NCBI GenBank assembly: GCA_022385805.1
Contig: MU277676.1
Location: 481,780-545,779 of the forward strand
Length of the DNA stretch: 64,000 bases
Reading direction: 5' to 3'
Origin: Pilatotrama ljubarskyi
Lineage: Eukaryota > Basidiomycota > Agaricomycetes > Polyporales > Polyporaceae
Positions 22,200 to 31,400 of the stretch are shown in pieces. The notes beneath the pieces were generated by a model. The model was not told the origin of the DNA, ran no database searches, and saw nothing but the letters and a program-made list of their open reading frames with translations. Made by a program: the position numbers and the translations under genes. The stretch's first letter is position 1. Every line of letters starts with the position of its first letter.

Positions 22200-22264
22200 A
22201 AACCTTCTTGACTCTGATCCACCATCTAGACGCTCGAGTGGCTCACTCTGATTGGCTCATACCT

Positions 22265-23692
22265 ATGCCGCCCAAGTCTGCTTCGGCCCGCCGGTCGAAC
22301 GCTCCTGGCACTCCCTCCGCTTCCCAGTCTCCGAGCCCGAGCTCGATTCCGCCTGCGTCGCGGGATGCGAAGGCCTTCACGCCGCCGCTCTCGCCCTCAG
22401 CCACGACGGCACTCGACGCCATCCGGGAGCTGCGCGCTACTATGACCGCCTACTCAGAGGCTCAACTCAACAATGCACGACGGAAAGAACTAGGACCCTT
22501 TGTCGACCACATCGAATCGCTCATTATCAAGGAAACCTCCGCCACCCGGGCCCCCGGTCCGCCGCCCTCTGCCGTAGCTGAAGCGCCCGACGCGGGCGCC
22601 CCACCCGCCGACATCCGCGCTTTGCAGTCTTCTCTTCAGTCTACTCACCATGCAGTGGATGCCCTTCGGGCAGAATTGAAGACTATCGTGCAGTCGTCTG
22701 TCCAGGAGGCTCTCAAAGCGGCACCGCTTACGCAGCCATCGGCGAACTCTTTCATCGCAGTTTCCACACCCCGCGTCGTTCGCGACAGCCCGCGGCACCT
22801 GGACGTCACCATCGGTGTCCCCCAGGCCAATCGCGTCGACGCTTTCACCAAGCTCACCGCGGCCCAGCTCAAGTCCGAGGTCGATGCTGCTCTTGACAAG
22901 TCTGGTGTTGCTGGTCTTGTGGGGTCGCGGGTGCAGGGCGTCCGCCGCCTCGCCAACGGCAGTCTCTTGGTGCGTGCAGTTTCTTCTGAACAGGCTGAGC
23001 TGCTTCTGCGCCACGACGGCACTTGGCTGGCCCACTTGGAGAGCCTCCATGGCGCGCGCGTCGCGCGTAAGGCCTATTCTCTAGTGGCTTCTGCCGTCCC
23101 CTTGGACTTCGATCCATCCTCGCCACTTGCATCTGAGGCCCTGTGGCGAGAGAATTCCGGCACGGTCACCTCGGCGGACGCTATCCGCGACCTCCGTTGG
23201 CTGCATGGCAGCCGGGGCACATCCTCTTCGAAGCGAGAGGGTTCTCTCGTCTTCACTGTCCCAAGCCAAGCCGAGGCCGATCAGCTCATATATAGCTCGC
23301 TGTCCGTGCGCGGGGCCCTGTGCTCCGTTAGCAAGTTCGTTCCACCTCCCATGCAGTGCTTCCGCTGCCAAGCTTTCGGCCACACGGCCAAGGCGTGTTC
23401 CAACGCATCGTCTCCGTCCTCCCTGAAATGCGCCCGCTGCGCGGGCCCACACGCGCTCCGTGATTGCTTGTGCCCATCGAAGACTAAGTGCTCTGACGGT
23501 CGGCGTTGTCCCCACATCAAGGTGCGGTGCGCCAACTGTGAGGGCCCTCATAAGTCTTTCGATAGTAAATGCCCGATCAAGGCGTTTGAGCAGACAAAGA
23601 TCGCCGCGCGTTTCCAGAACGGCTCCTGCTACTTTGACCCCGCATTTCGGCCCTCTGCACTCCGCGCACGAGGCGCGGCTGCGGCACCATGA
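22265..23692 (+). CDS. LINE ORF1, gag-like nucleic-acid-binding protein
   Basis: A 475-residue protein. The N terminus is Pro/Ser-rich (MPPKSASARRSNAPGTPSAS). A helical middle follows, then three CCHC-type zinc knuckles near residues 365, 390 and 420: CFRCQAFGHTAKAC, CARCAGPHALRDC and CANCEGPHKSFDSKC. In this family ORF1 binds the element RNA and forms the ribonucleoprotein. The start at 22265 is the first ATG after the predicted element 5' end; the open frame continues upstream only into flanking DNA. The TGA overlaps the ORF2 ATG (ATGA), so ORF2 is probably translated by termination-reinitiation. Confidence 0.9.
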   Translation: MPPKSASARRSNAPGTPSASQSPSPSSIPPASRDAKAFTPPLSPSATTALDAIRELRATMTAYSEAQLNNARRKELGPFVDHIESLIIKETSATRAPGPPPSAVAEAPDAGAPPADIRALQSSLQSTHHAVDALRAELKTIVQSSVQEALKAAPLTQPSANSFIAVSTPRVVRDSPRHLDVTIGVPQANRVDAFTKLTAAQLKSEVDAALDKSGVAGLVGSRVQGVRRLANGSLLVRAVSSEQAELLLRHDGTWLAHLESLHGARVARKAYSLVASAVPLDFDPSSPLASEALWRENSGTVTSADAIRDLRWLHGSRGTSSSKREGSLVFTVPSQAEADQLIYSSLSVRGALCSVSKFVPPPMQCFRCQAFGHTAKACSNASSPSSLKCARCAGPHALRDCLCPSKTKCSDGRRCPHIKVRCANCEGPHKSFDSKCPIKAFEQTKIAARFQNGSCYFDPAFRPSALRARGAAAAP

Positions 23693-26600
23693 GGCCCGCT
23701 TCCACCCAGGAGGTGCGAGTCCTGTCCTTGAACTGCCGGCGCTCCCCGGAAGTGGTGTTCTCTGTTCTCAACACCACTGACCCGCGTCACTGTGATGTTC
23801 TGTGTTTGCAAGAGGTGCCCCTGCACATTGATGACCGGGCTTCGTTTCGGTCACCCCATTGGAACCTCTTACTCCCCAGCATTGCAGGTCAACGCGATGA
23901 CCGCGCTGTGATCCGCAGCGTTGTCTACATCAGCAATCGCTTGCAGTCTGACTCGTACACTCAACTTTACCTCCAGTCTCCCGACATATGTGCCGTTAAG
24001 TTTTCTTTCTCCGCCACTCCCCTTTGCCTCTTCTCGGTGTACAACCCCCCGGGCTCTGTGAGCTCCATTTCTTCCCTTCAGCTCACCCTCTCCGACCCTC
24101 TTTTCTCTTCCATGCCTTTTCTCTTGGTCGGGGACTTCAACCTTCATCACCCCCTCTGGTCTGGTACTGACAGCCCTCAGCGTACTCGGCGTTCCGATGC
24201 GGACGCTCTCCTGCAGGTCCTGGCCGATCACCAGCTCACGTTGGCTCTGCCTCCCGGCGCTCCGACATTCCACTCGGATGCCCACGATACCTGGTCTACC
24301 TTGGACCTGGTCTTCGTGTCGCAGCCCATGGCAGACGCTGTTGTCCGTTGCGAGGTCGGCTTTGGCCACGGCAGTGACCATCGCTCTGTGGAGACCACCT
24401 TGGCTCGATGTGCACCTGCCACCAGCCCTGCTCCACGCCTTAACTGGCGTGAGACAGACTGGGAGCGGTATGAGTGGTCGGTCTCCCAACACTGGCTCGA
24501 GCGACGTATCCACGAGCGCTCCCAGGGGCTCACCAGTACCTCCGACATTGATTCACTTGTTTCAGATATCACTGACATTCTTGTACAGGCGGCTGATGGT
24601 GCCGTTCCGATTGCCAAGCCCTGTCCGTATTCCAAGCGGTGGTGGACTTCTGAACTTACAGCGCTCAAACGCGTTGCCAGTCGATTGTCCAACCGTGCCG
24701 CCAAGCGTCGTGCCACTGAGGCTGACGTTGCCGCTGCACGGGCTGCCGGCAGGGAGTACCACAGTGCAATTCGACGTCAGAAGCGCCGCCACTGGCGCGA
24801 GTATGTCGAGTCGGCAACGGAGCGTACCATCTGGCAAGCCAGCAGGTATGTCACGCAAGCACCGGAGGACACCCTCGCCTCCCGCCTTCCTGCCCTCAAT
24901 CTACCAGACGGCTCTGTCGCGCGATCATGTTCCGAGAAGCGCGACGCCTTGATGGCGCAGTTTTTCCCCATTCCTCCCCCTGCAGCTCTTGATGATATTG
25001 CTGACACTGTGTACGACGAGCAGCTTCCACTCGATCCCTTCTCGGAGGAAGAGGTGGCTGCCGCACTCGACAACCTTAGCCCGTTCAAGGCTCCTGGCCC
25101 ATCCGGGGTGCCGAACGCGGCTCTCAAGGAGTGCGCAGCACACGTCGGCCCTGTTTTCACCAATCTCATCAATAGGTGCATCGAGCTGGGGTACCACCCT
25201 GCGCATTGGAAATTCTTCACCACCATCACTCTCCGCAAGCCCGGGAAGCCCAGCTACCTAGTGCCCAAGGCGTATCGCCCCATTGCGCTTGAGGACACCT
25301 CTAGCAAAGTGATCGAGTCCGTGGTCGCACGACGGCTGGCCGCTATCGCGGAGGAGCACCACCTCCTGCCAGCCAATCATTTTGGCGGTCGCTCACAGCG
25401 CACTACTACTGACGCGGTTCTTCATCTTGTACAGTTTATCAAGGACTCCTGGCGGCGGGGCAACGTGGTGTCGGTCCTCTACTTGGACATCTCGTCAGCC
25501 TTTCCCTCGGTGAACCATGCACGCCTACTGCACAACCTGCGTAAGCGTCATGTCCCGGAGCCCCTTGTCTGCTGGATTGCGGACTTTCTCCGTGACCGGC
25601 GCACGCAGCTGAAGTTTGATGACTTCACATCTGACCCCCTCCTCGCTGACTGCGGCTTGCCTCAGGGCTCCCCCCTCTCCCCAATCCTCTATCTCTTCTA
25701 CTCAGCCGACCTTCTCGAGATCATCTGCCCGACGGAGCGTGCCCGCTTGTCTCTGGGATACATCGATGACACAGCAGTGGCGGTCTCATCCCGAGACATT
25801 GCTACGAACATACGCCTTCTCACTGAGGTCGCGCCGCTCCTCCTTGACTGGTCACACCACCACGCGTGCCGTTTTGACATCGGCAAGTTCCAATTAGTTC
25901 ATCACACCCGCTACGAACCTCGCTACTCCCCCCTCCCGTTGCAGATCGGTAGTAGCCATACCATCTACCCCGAAGACTCAGCTAAGTACCTCGGCATCAT
26001 TGTCGACCGACGTCTTCGGTGGCACGAACAAGTCGAAGCTGCCGTGGCAAAGGGAACAGCGGCTGTACTGGCTATAGGTCGTCTTGCGCGTCCCACTTTC
26101 GGCCTCCCACATCAGTACATCCGTCAATTGTTCCGTGCTGTTGTATGCCCAAAGATGGAGTACGGGCTGGTCGTCTGGTTTACGCCAGTACGTCGGCAGC
26201 CAGGCTCCCAACGGACCTTGGGCTCTGTGGGTATTGCACGGCGGATTGGGCGTGTACAGCGCCTCGCGGGCCTCCTGATCACGGGGGCCTTCTGTTCGAC
26301 GTCGTCCGTCTTCCTGGACTACCACTCGGGTCTCCTACCCGTGGAACTACGCTTGAACCAGTCCGCTCATCGGGCTGCTGCTCGCCTCGCCTCACTCCCC
26401 GCGGACCACCCCTTGTCGAGAGCGGTGAAGCGTTGTGCCTCCCGCTATCCTCGCTTCCATCGCTCACCTCTGCACGAGCTCTTTAGTGCCTTTCCGGACC
26501 TTCGGAACGTCGCGCCCGCTCGCCTCGATGCTCCTCTGCCAGCGGAGGACCTACCATTCAAGCTGGTGGTCGGTGACAATAAGGCGGAAGCTCGGGCTCT

Positions 26601-27159
26601 GGCAATGCAGGCGCTGGAGAGTCGGGATCGGTGCGTCTTTGTGCAAGGGTACTCCCAGGGCAAGCTGGTTGGCTCTGCCGCGGTGACTGCAACAGGTGAC
26701 GGTGGGAGCGTCTCCCGTCGAGCATCCCTCGGCGCTGCCGCTTTGCGGCAGGGACACGACGGCGTGCTCGCGGCGATGACGTTGGCTTTGTGCGCTATCC
26801 TTGGGTGCCCTCGGGTTACCCGCGCGGCCATTCTAGTCCCAGACTGCGCCGCAATCACCACGCTGACCACCCAGCCCAACCACGCCCTCTCCAAACTGTT
26901 CTTGGAGCAGTTGCACGCCATCAAGCGCCGATCCCGACGCTCTCTCCGCCTTCGCATTGTGTGGGCCCCACTCCGCCGTGAGGATCACGAGCACGTCCGA
27001 AGTGTGTGGGAGCTCGCGAAATCCGCTGCTGACGGCCAGGCGGAGCCCGAGGGGCCCTCTGCACTGCTCCCCCCCGCAGTCCTCCGCACACTCTCCAGCC
27101 TTCCCACGGAACGCGCGGTGCTGCAGCGGGCATACTCCGAGCGACTCCAGAAGCAATAG
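23689..27159 (+). CDS. LINE ORF2, endonuclease-reverse transcriptase-RNase H-like
   Basis: A 1156-residue polyprotein. Residues 1-240 form an APE-type endonuclease (LQE, VGDFNLHHPLW, STLDLVF, GSDHRSV). Residues about 510-780 are the reverse transcriptase, with AYRPIALEDTSSKVIE, LDISSAFPSVNHARL, LPQGSPLSPILYLFYSADL and the catalytic YIDDTAV near residue 690. Residues about 960-1110 resemble RNase H, but the first Asp is replaced (CVFVQGYSQG) and the second-motif Glu is Ala (GVLAAMTLAL). PDCAAI and WAPLRREDHE are the other motifs. The frame ends at TAG 27157-27159, and the same frame continues open to 27561 with the usual C-terminal domain. Confidence 0.92.
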   Translation: MRPASTQEVRVLSLNCRRSPEVVFSVLNTTDPRHCDVLCLQEVPLHIDDRASFRSPHWNLLLPSIAGQRDDRAVIRSVVYISNRLQSDSYTQLYLQSPDICAVKFSFSATPLCLFSVYNPPGSVSSISSLQLTLSDPLFSSMPFLLVGDFNLHHPLWSGTDSPQRTRRSDADALLQVLADHQLTLALPPGAPTFHSDAHDTWSTLDLVFVSQPMADAVVRCEVGFGHGSDHRSVETTLARCAPATSPAPRLNWRETDWERYEWSVSQHWLERRIHERSQGLTSTSDIDSLVSDITDILVQAADGAVPIAKPCPYSKRWWTSELTALKRVASRLSNRAAKRRATEADVAAARAAGREYHSAIRRQKRRHWREYVESATERTIWQASRYVTQAPEDTLASRLPALNLPDGSVARSCSEKRDALMAQFFPIPPPAALDDIADTVYDEQLPLDPFSEEEVAAALDNLSPFKAPGPSGVPNAALKECAAHVGPVFTNLINRCIELGYHPAHWKFFTTITLRKPGKPSYLVPKAYRPIALEDTSSKVIESVVARRLAAIAEEHHLLPANHFGGRSQRTTTDAVLHLVQFIKDSWRRGNVVSVLYLDISSAFPSVNHARLLHNLRKRHVPEPLVCWIADFLRDRRTQLKFDDFTSDPLLADCGLPQGSPLSPILYLFYSADLLEIICPTERARLSLGYIDDTAVAVSSRDIATNIRLLTEVAPLLLDWSHHHACRFDIGKFQLVHHTRYEPRYSPLPLQIGSSHTIYPEDSAKYLGIIVDRRLRWHEQVEAAVAKGTAAVLAIGRLARPTFGLPHQYIRQLFRAVVCPKMEYGLVVWFTPVRRQPGSQRTLGSVGIARRIGRVQRLAGLLITGAFCSTSSVFLDYHSGLLPVELRLNQSAHRAAARLASLPADHPLSRAVKRCASRYPRFHRSPLHELFSAFPDLRNVAPARLDAPLPAEDLPFKLVVGDNKAEARALAMQALESRDRCVFVQGYSQGKLVGSAAVTATGDGGSVSRRASLGAAALRQGHDGVLAAMTLALCAILGCPRVTRAAILVPDCAAITTLTTQPNHALSKLFLEQLHAIKRRSRRSLRLRIVWAPLRREDHEHVRSVWELAKSAADGQAEPEGPSALLPPAVLRTLSSLPTERAVLQRAYSERLQKQ

Positions 27160-27561
27160 CACGAGCTCTGGCTTGCATCTCCACAAGGTCAGCGGTGCGC
27201 AAGGGTGATCGATGACAGTCCGCCGAGCGAAGACGTGCACAAGCTATACCGGGGCCTATCCAGGCGGCAGTGCAGCATTTTGACCCAGCTCCGTAGCGGT
27301 CACTGTGGGCTCAATGCCTACCTCGCACGCGTCAAGGCTATTGACTCCCCTCTGTGCCCCGCTTGCCTCATCCCTGAGACCCCCTCCCACTTCCTCTTCA
27401 CTTGCCGCCGCTTCACTGCGGCTCGTCATTCACTTCGTGAGGCCGTGAAAGGGCCCTTGTCCCTGCGAAATACTATTGGCAACGTCAAGGCGAGGTCAGC
27501 GGTTTTGGAGTTTGTTGAAGCGTCGGGTCGGTTCGCGGGTTACGGTCAATCTGTTGGTTGA
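27160..27561 (+). pseudogene. LINE ORF2 C-terminal zinc-binding segment, separated by an in-frame TAG
   Basis: This is the same reading frame as ORF2 beyond its TAG. It contains LTQLRSGHCGLNAYL and the CPACLIPETPSHFLFTC motif (CCHC type) that ends ORF2 in related elements. No indel separates the two parts. Either a CAG-to-TAG substitution truncated the protein or the stop is read through. The segment ends at TGA 27559-27561. Confidence 0.75.
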
Positions 27562-27935
27562 GTCCCATCTCTTTCCTTCTTAATCGCCTCTGCTCCTACC
27601 TCTTCATTCCCCAATCCCCAATCCTCTCTGTTATTTGTGTACGCTACACCACACCCCTTATCCCTCTTCTTCCTTACGATACTCTATCGAGGTTTTCGCA
27701 CCTCGCGGCTCGTTACGGAACACGCCGCCCCACTGCCACGCACGTCTCTTACACACACCCCTCTTTCTCCCCTCCCTCCCGACCTTTAACCTCAGCTTAC
27801 TACACGCACCTTGTTCTCCCCAACACTCTTCCCCCTTACCCTTATTAGCATGCTCCCTTACGATGGTCTCCCCGTCGCGGTAGTTACAGAGTGGCACCTT
27901 CGGCCGAGATCGGCCTCGCTGCCACTATAATCCAT

Positions 27936-27955
27936 GAATATATCTATCTATCTAT
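27936..27955 (+). repeat. TCTA-type 3' tail of the LINE
   Basis: ATATATCTATCTATCTAT immediately precedes the right target duplication. There is no poly(A) tail. Confidence 0.7.
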
Positions 27956-27966
27956 CAGCGCCAGGC
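27955..27966. repeat. Right target-site duplication of the LINE
   Basis: TCAGCGCCAGGC, an exact copy of 22188-22199. Confidence 0.85.
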
Positions 27967-28434
27967 TGTTGGCCGGCATCGGGCCGTTCTTCCGGTGGCA
28001 CCCTCTTTCTCTGGACAGTGCTCGACACGCGCAACTCGTCTCGACGGCATATGAGCGAGTATCGACAGAGCTGACAAACTACAAACGAGCGTATTAGCAA
28101 TAATAATTACAGGCGGACGGGCCCCAGATGAAGCGAGCGATGCACAACTGACATGCGAGCACAGAGATGGCGAGGGGCAACGGAGGTGGGCAGAACGGAC
28201 GTGAGCGTTCTGCTACTAATACTAGACAAGTCGTGAGGGGAGGAAACCGGTGATAATGAGCAGTATATGGTCCGTCATGAGATGGTGAGATCCGAAGTAG
28301 TACACAAAGCAAAGACATGCATCCATAGCAGATATCAACGACCTGCCCACCGAACGCGCCGTCAGTCCTCGTGTCCAGAATAGTAGGGCAGAAGGAGACT
28401 CACGACGACAGGCAGCCAGACGTAACGTGTCATG
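27967..28434. other. Intergenic between the LINE and the Sec7 gene
   Basis: About 470 bp of the original flank and the 3' region of the Sec7-domain gene. No gene was recognised. Confidence 0.4.
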
Positions 28435-31400
28435 TCATGAAGCGGTCCCATTCGGGGTGTGGGCCTGGTCCGACTGCAGATACGCGAGCACCAACGGGAT
28501 CGAGCTGTTCTGCCGGCACACCGTCTCCAGGTCGCGCATGCTCCATATCCGGCCGTGCAACGGCGGCGACGACTCTGTCCCCGTCCCCCGCTCGTCCTCG
28601 TCGTCCAGCTCCGTCTCCATCTTCCCCGGCCCGTGCCGCCGATACAGCTGGCTCCGCGACTTGGAGCGCGCATGCGCGGGAGGACCATCAGGGCGACTCC
28701 GCCTTTGAGGGCCGGCGCCGCCGAACGAGCTGGATACGCTACCGCTCCTGCTCCTGCTTGCGCCCGTGAGACGTGCGAGAGCTTGGTCGACGGCTGAGGG
28801 GTAAGGCGGCACGTATGACGAGCCGCCGTCCTCGGGGCTGATCAGCGTCTCCTGCAGAACCTTGAACGCGAGTGCTTCCGCCGCAGGGTTGATCAGCAGC
28901 CCCGATGAGTGCGCCTGCGTCTGCGATGCTGCGGTAGCGATATCGATCTGGCGCTTTAGCGAGACCGTCCACTGGTGCCGGATGAGGGGATCGTCGACGC
29001 TGAACATGTACCGCCGCTTGAGCCCCGTGTGGTTGACGAACGCGATCTGGAACGTGTTGCGCATGAACGAGCGCTCGACGACGACCGGGCTGCTCAGAGG
29101 CAGGCCAGAGTACGCGATCGCATTCGGTCCGGAGCGCCACATGATGATCGTCTTGTTCCCCAGCTGCGTACCAGTCACGCGGAAGGAGACCTCGGCGGAC
29201 TTGGCGAAGTTGAGCACGGGGGGGTCGAAGACGAGGTCCTGGCCGTACAGCTGGATCGTGAGGTTCGGGTCGGGCTGCGGAATTCGGAGGATGATCGGCT
29301 CGGATTGCATGCGGTACGTAAGACGGGGAGGGAGGGGGCGCTTGATGTTGATGACGATGTCGGGCTGGCTTGCCACGCTCGAGGGATGGCGCGCTTGCAC
29401 CAGTCTCTCCCTGCGGACGGAGGCGTAGATCTTGTCGAGCAGGTCGTCCGAAGCAAGGCCACGGGAGTCGAACCGCCTGAAGGCCTCAAGGAAGTCGCGG
29501 CTCGTCACATTGCGCTTGGGGTACCCAGTCACCCCAGGCTCCTGCGCGATACCGCCGTGCAAGACATCGTTGAGCTGCACAATCGCGCGCACGAGGCGGA
29601 TAGCAAGGTCCTTGTCGTACGCGACGTTCGCAGCGTTCGCCTCGTACCACCGACTCGCGAAGGAGTCGAGCAGGTACTCGAGCGGACTCGAGTGCCCAGC
29701 GGCTGCCTTCGGAGGTATGTGTATGCTCTGGAGGAACACGCGGAGGGCCTTGTCTATCCGCAACCCCGTGAGACCGAAGCTGTCGACGTACGCCTTGAGC
29801 GCGACCTTAGACGAACGCCGAGCCAGGAATTCGCCGAGGCGTGCCCTATCTACATCCAGCGTGCGGAACAGCAACTGCCCGAGCGCGACGTCGTCCCTCG
29901 GACCGGCCTTGCCCATGAGATTCGAGATAGCTTGGTCGGGATCCTTCGTGAACTGCTGAACGAACGTCTGGATGACCGGGTGCCGCGAAGGATTCAAAGT
30001 CACCGCGGTCTTCGCACGACCGTCGTCGCGATCCCCGCTTAGCCGGAGGTCCTTGAGCTGCACTACGCTCTTGATCACGAACTTCCTGTCGGTCGGGTTC
30101 GGCTTCGTCGCGTCCAACAGCGTCTCGTGCTCTTGCAGAATATGCTTCGCGATGATGAGCATGTCCGTGAACAGGAACAAGAACCGGTCCTTGACCGTAT
30201 TCGCGTTCGCCACCTGCAGCACAGGCGACGAAAGCACGAGCTTCCTCGGCGGGTCGTCGATCGCCGACGGCCATAGCGAGCTCTTCGACCCGCGCCCAAG
30301 CACCTCCTCCAGGCGTTCCATGATCCTCTCGCCCGTGCTCACGCCAGGGGACGGCTCGTGCGCCGGCGGGCTCGGGTCGGGCGAATGCTGCGACGACGAC
30401 ATCGTGGACGAGAACGACTCGGACGTCGAGCGCGTGGGAAAATCATCCAGCGAAGACTGCGGGTCAGGCGTCGTGGACGAGGTCGGCTCGGGGGGCGACC
30501 AGAAGCCGGGCGAAGAGTGGTCCGAGAGTACGTACGGCGGCGACGCTGCTCCACTCGTCCCGGCGCTCGTGTCTGCGTCCGGACGTGCGCCGATCCGCGG
30601 AGAGTGGGCCATCTCACGCTCGGAGGGAGGTTCGGGCGACTGTTGTGTGGGCTCCTTCGGGGGCGGCTGGGGTGGTCCGATTCGCTGGGCGCTAGTGACG
30701 TTCGTCGGCGTGCGCGACTTGTCGCTGACGGTGCTATCCCAGCTCTGGGTGGACAGTTCGCTGTTCTCGCGCTGCATGAGGAGATCGGTCAGGGACGGCT
30801 TCTGTGCCACTCGCGTACGAGGGTCAGCCTGCTGTGGTTGTTGCGTGCTGGGTGTTGAAGGAGCGGAAGACTGCGACTTGAATCTATTGAGCCATTTCTT
30901 CACCCCGTCGCGAGTCGTGGGCAGCTTTCCGACGGAGCCTGAACCACTGGCGGTAGGAGAGATGACCTGCGGCTGGATGTTGAAGTAGTCCGGATGAGAG
31001 GACGTTGACGGGGCGGAAGCGAGGGGTTGCGAGAACTTCGACCAAAGGCGGCTATCCGAAGCCTGGTGAGACAGCTTGCGCTCCCGCCCGCCGTCGGCGA
31101 ACTTTGTAGTCGCACCCGACGAACTCGACGAGCTCGGCATCATGTCCACAGGCAGGCCGTTCACGGGTGACAGCATATCCGGGGAGGACGCAGACGGGGT
31201 CATCGCCCTTGCTCTGTTCCGCTGCTCCTCCAGCTGAATGAGCGCCGGGAACGGGAACAGCTTCGAATCCGCATACTTCAGGAGGTCCGCAGACGACGCT
31301 GGGGGCACGGGCGACACGCCGCCAGGCGGCGCAGATTGTGGGGCGAGCGAGAGCATGGAGGTCGACGATGATGTCGACTGCATGACCGGTAGTGGCGCCT

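Larger units (their letters stand above)
22200..27955 (+). mobile_element. Full-length non-LTR retrotransposon (LINE, Tad/I-like)
   Basis: A 5756-bp element lies between exact direct repeats. It has a 65-bp 5' UTR, a gag-like ORF1 (22265-23692), an ORF2 with endonuclease, reverse transcriptase and RNase H-like regions (23689-27159), and a C-terminal zinc-finger-like segment after an in-frame TAG (27160-27561). A pyrimidine-rich 3' UTR and a short TCTA-type tail at about 27936-27955 complete it. The domain order and the three zinc knuckles of ORF1 fit the Tad/I-type LINEs of fungi. The intact 5' end and perfect target duplication suggest a fairly recent insertion. The ORF2 stop is the only disabling change seen. 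Confidence 0.92.

Noticed and set aside
22115..22225. N-terminal extension of the small minus-strand gene starting MVDQSQEG
   Set aside because: The ATG lies inside the LINE, beyond the target duplication, so it is not native sequence.
28975..30042. Forward 355-codon ORF opposite the Sec7 domain
   Set aside because: Antisense shadow of the Sec7/PH coding sequence; charged low-complexity text without a domain.
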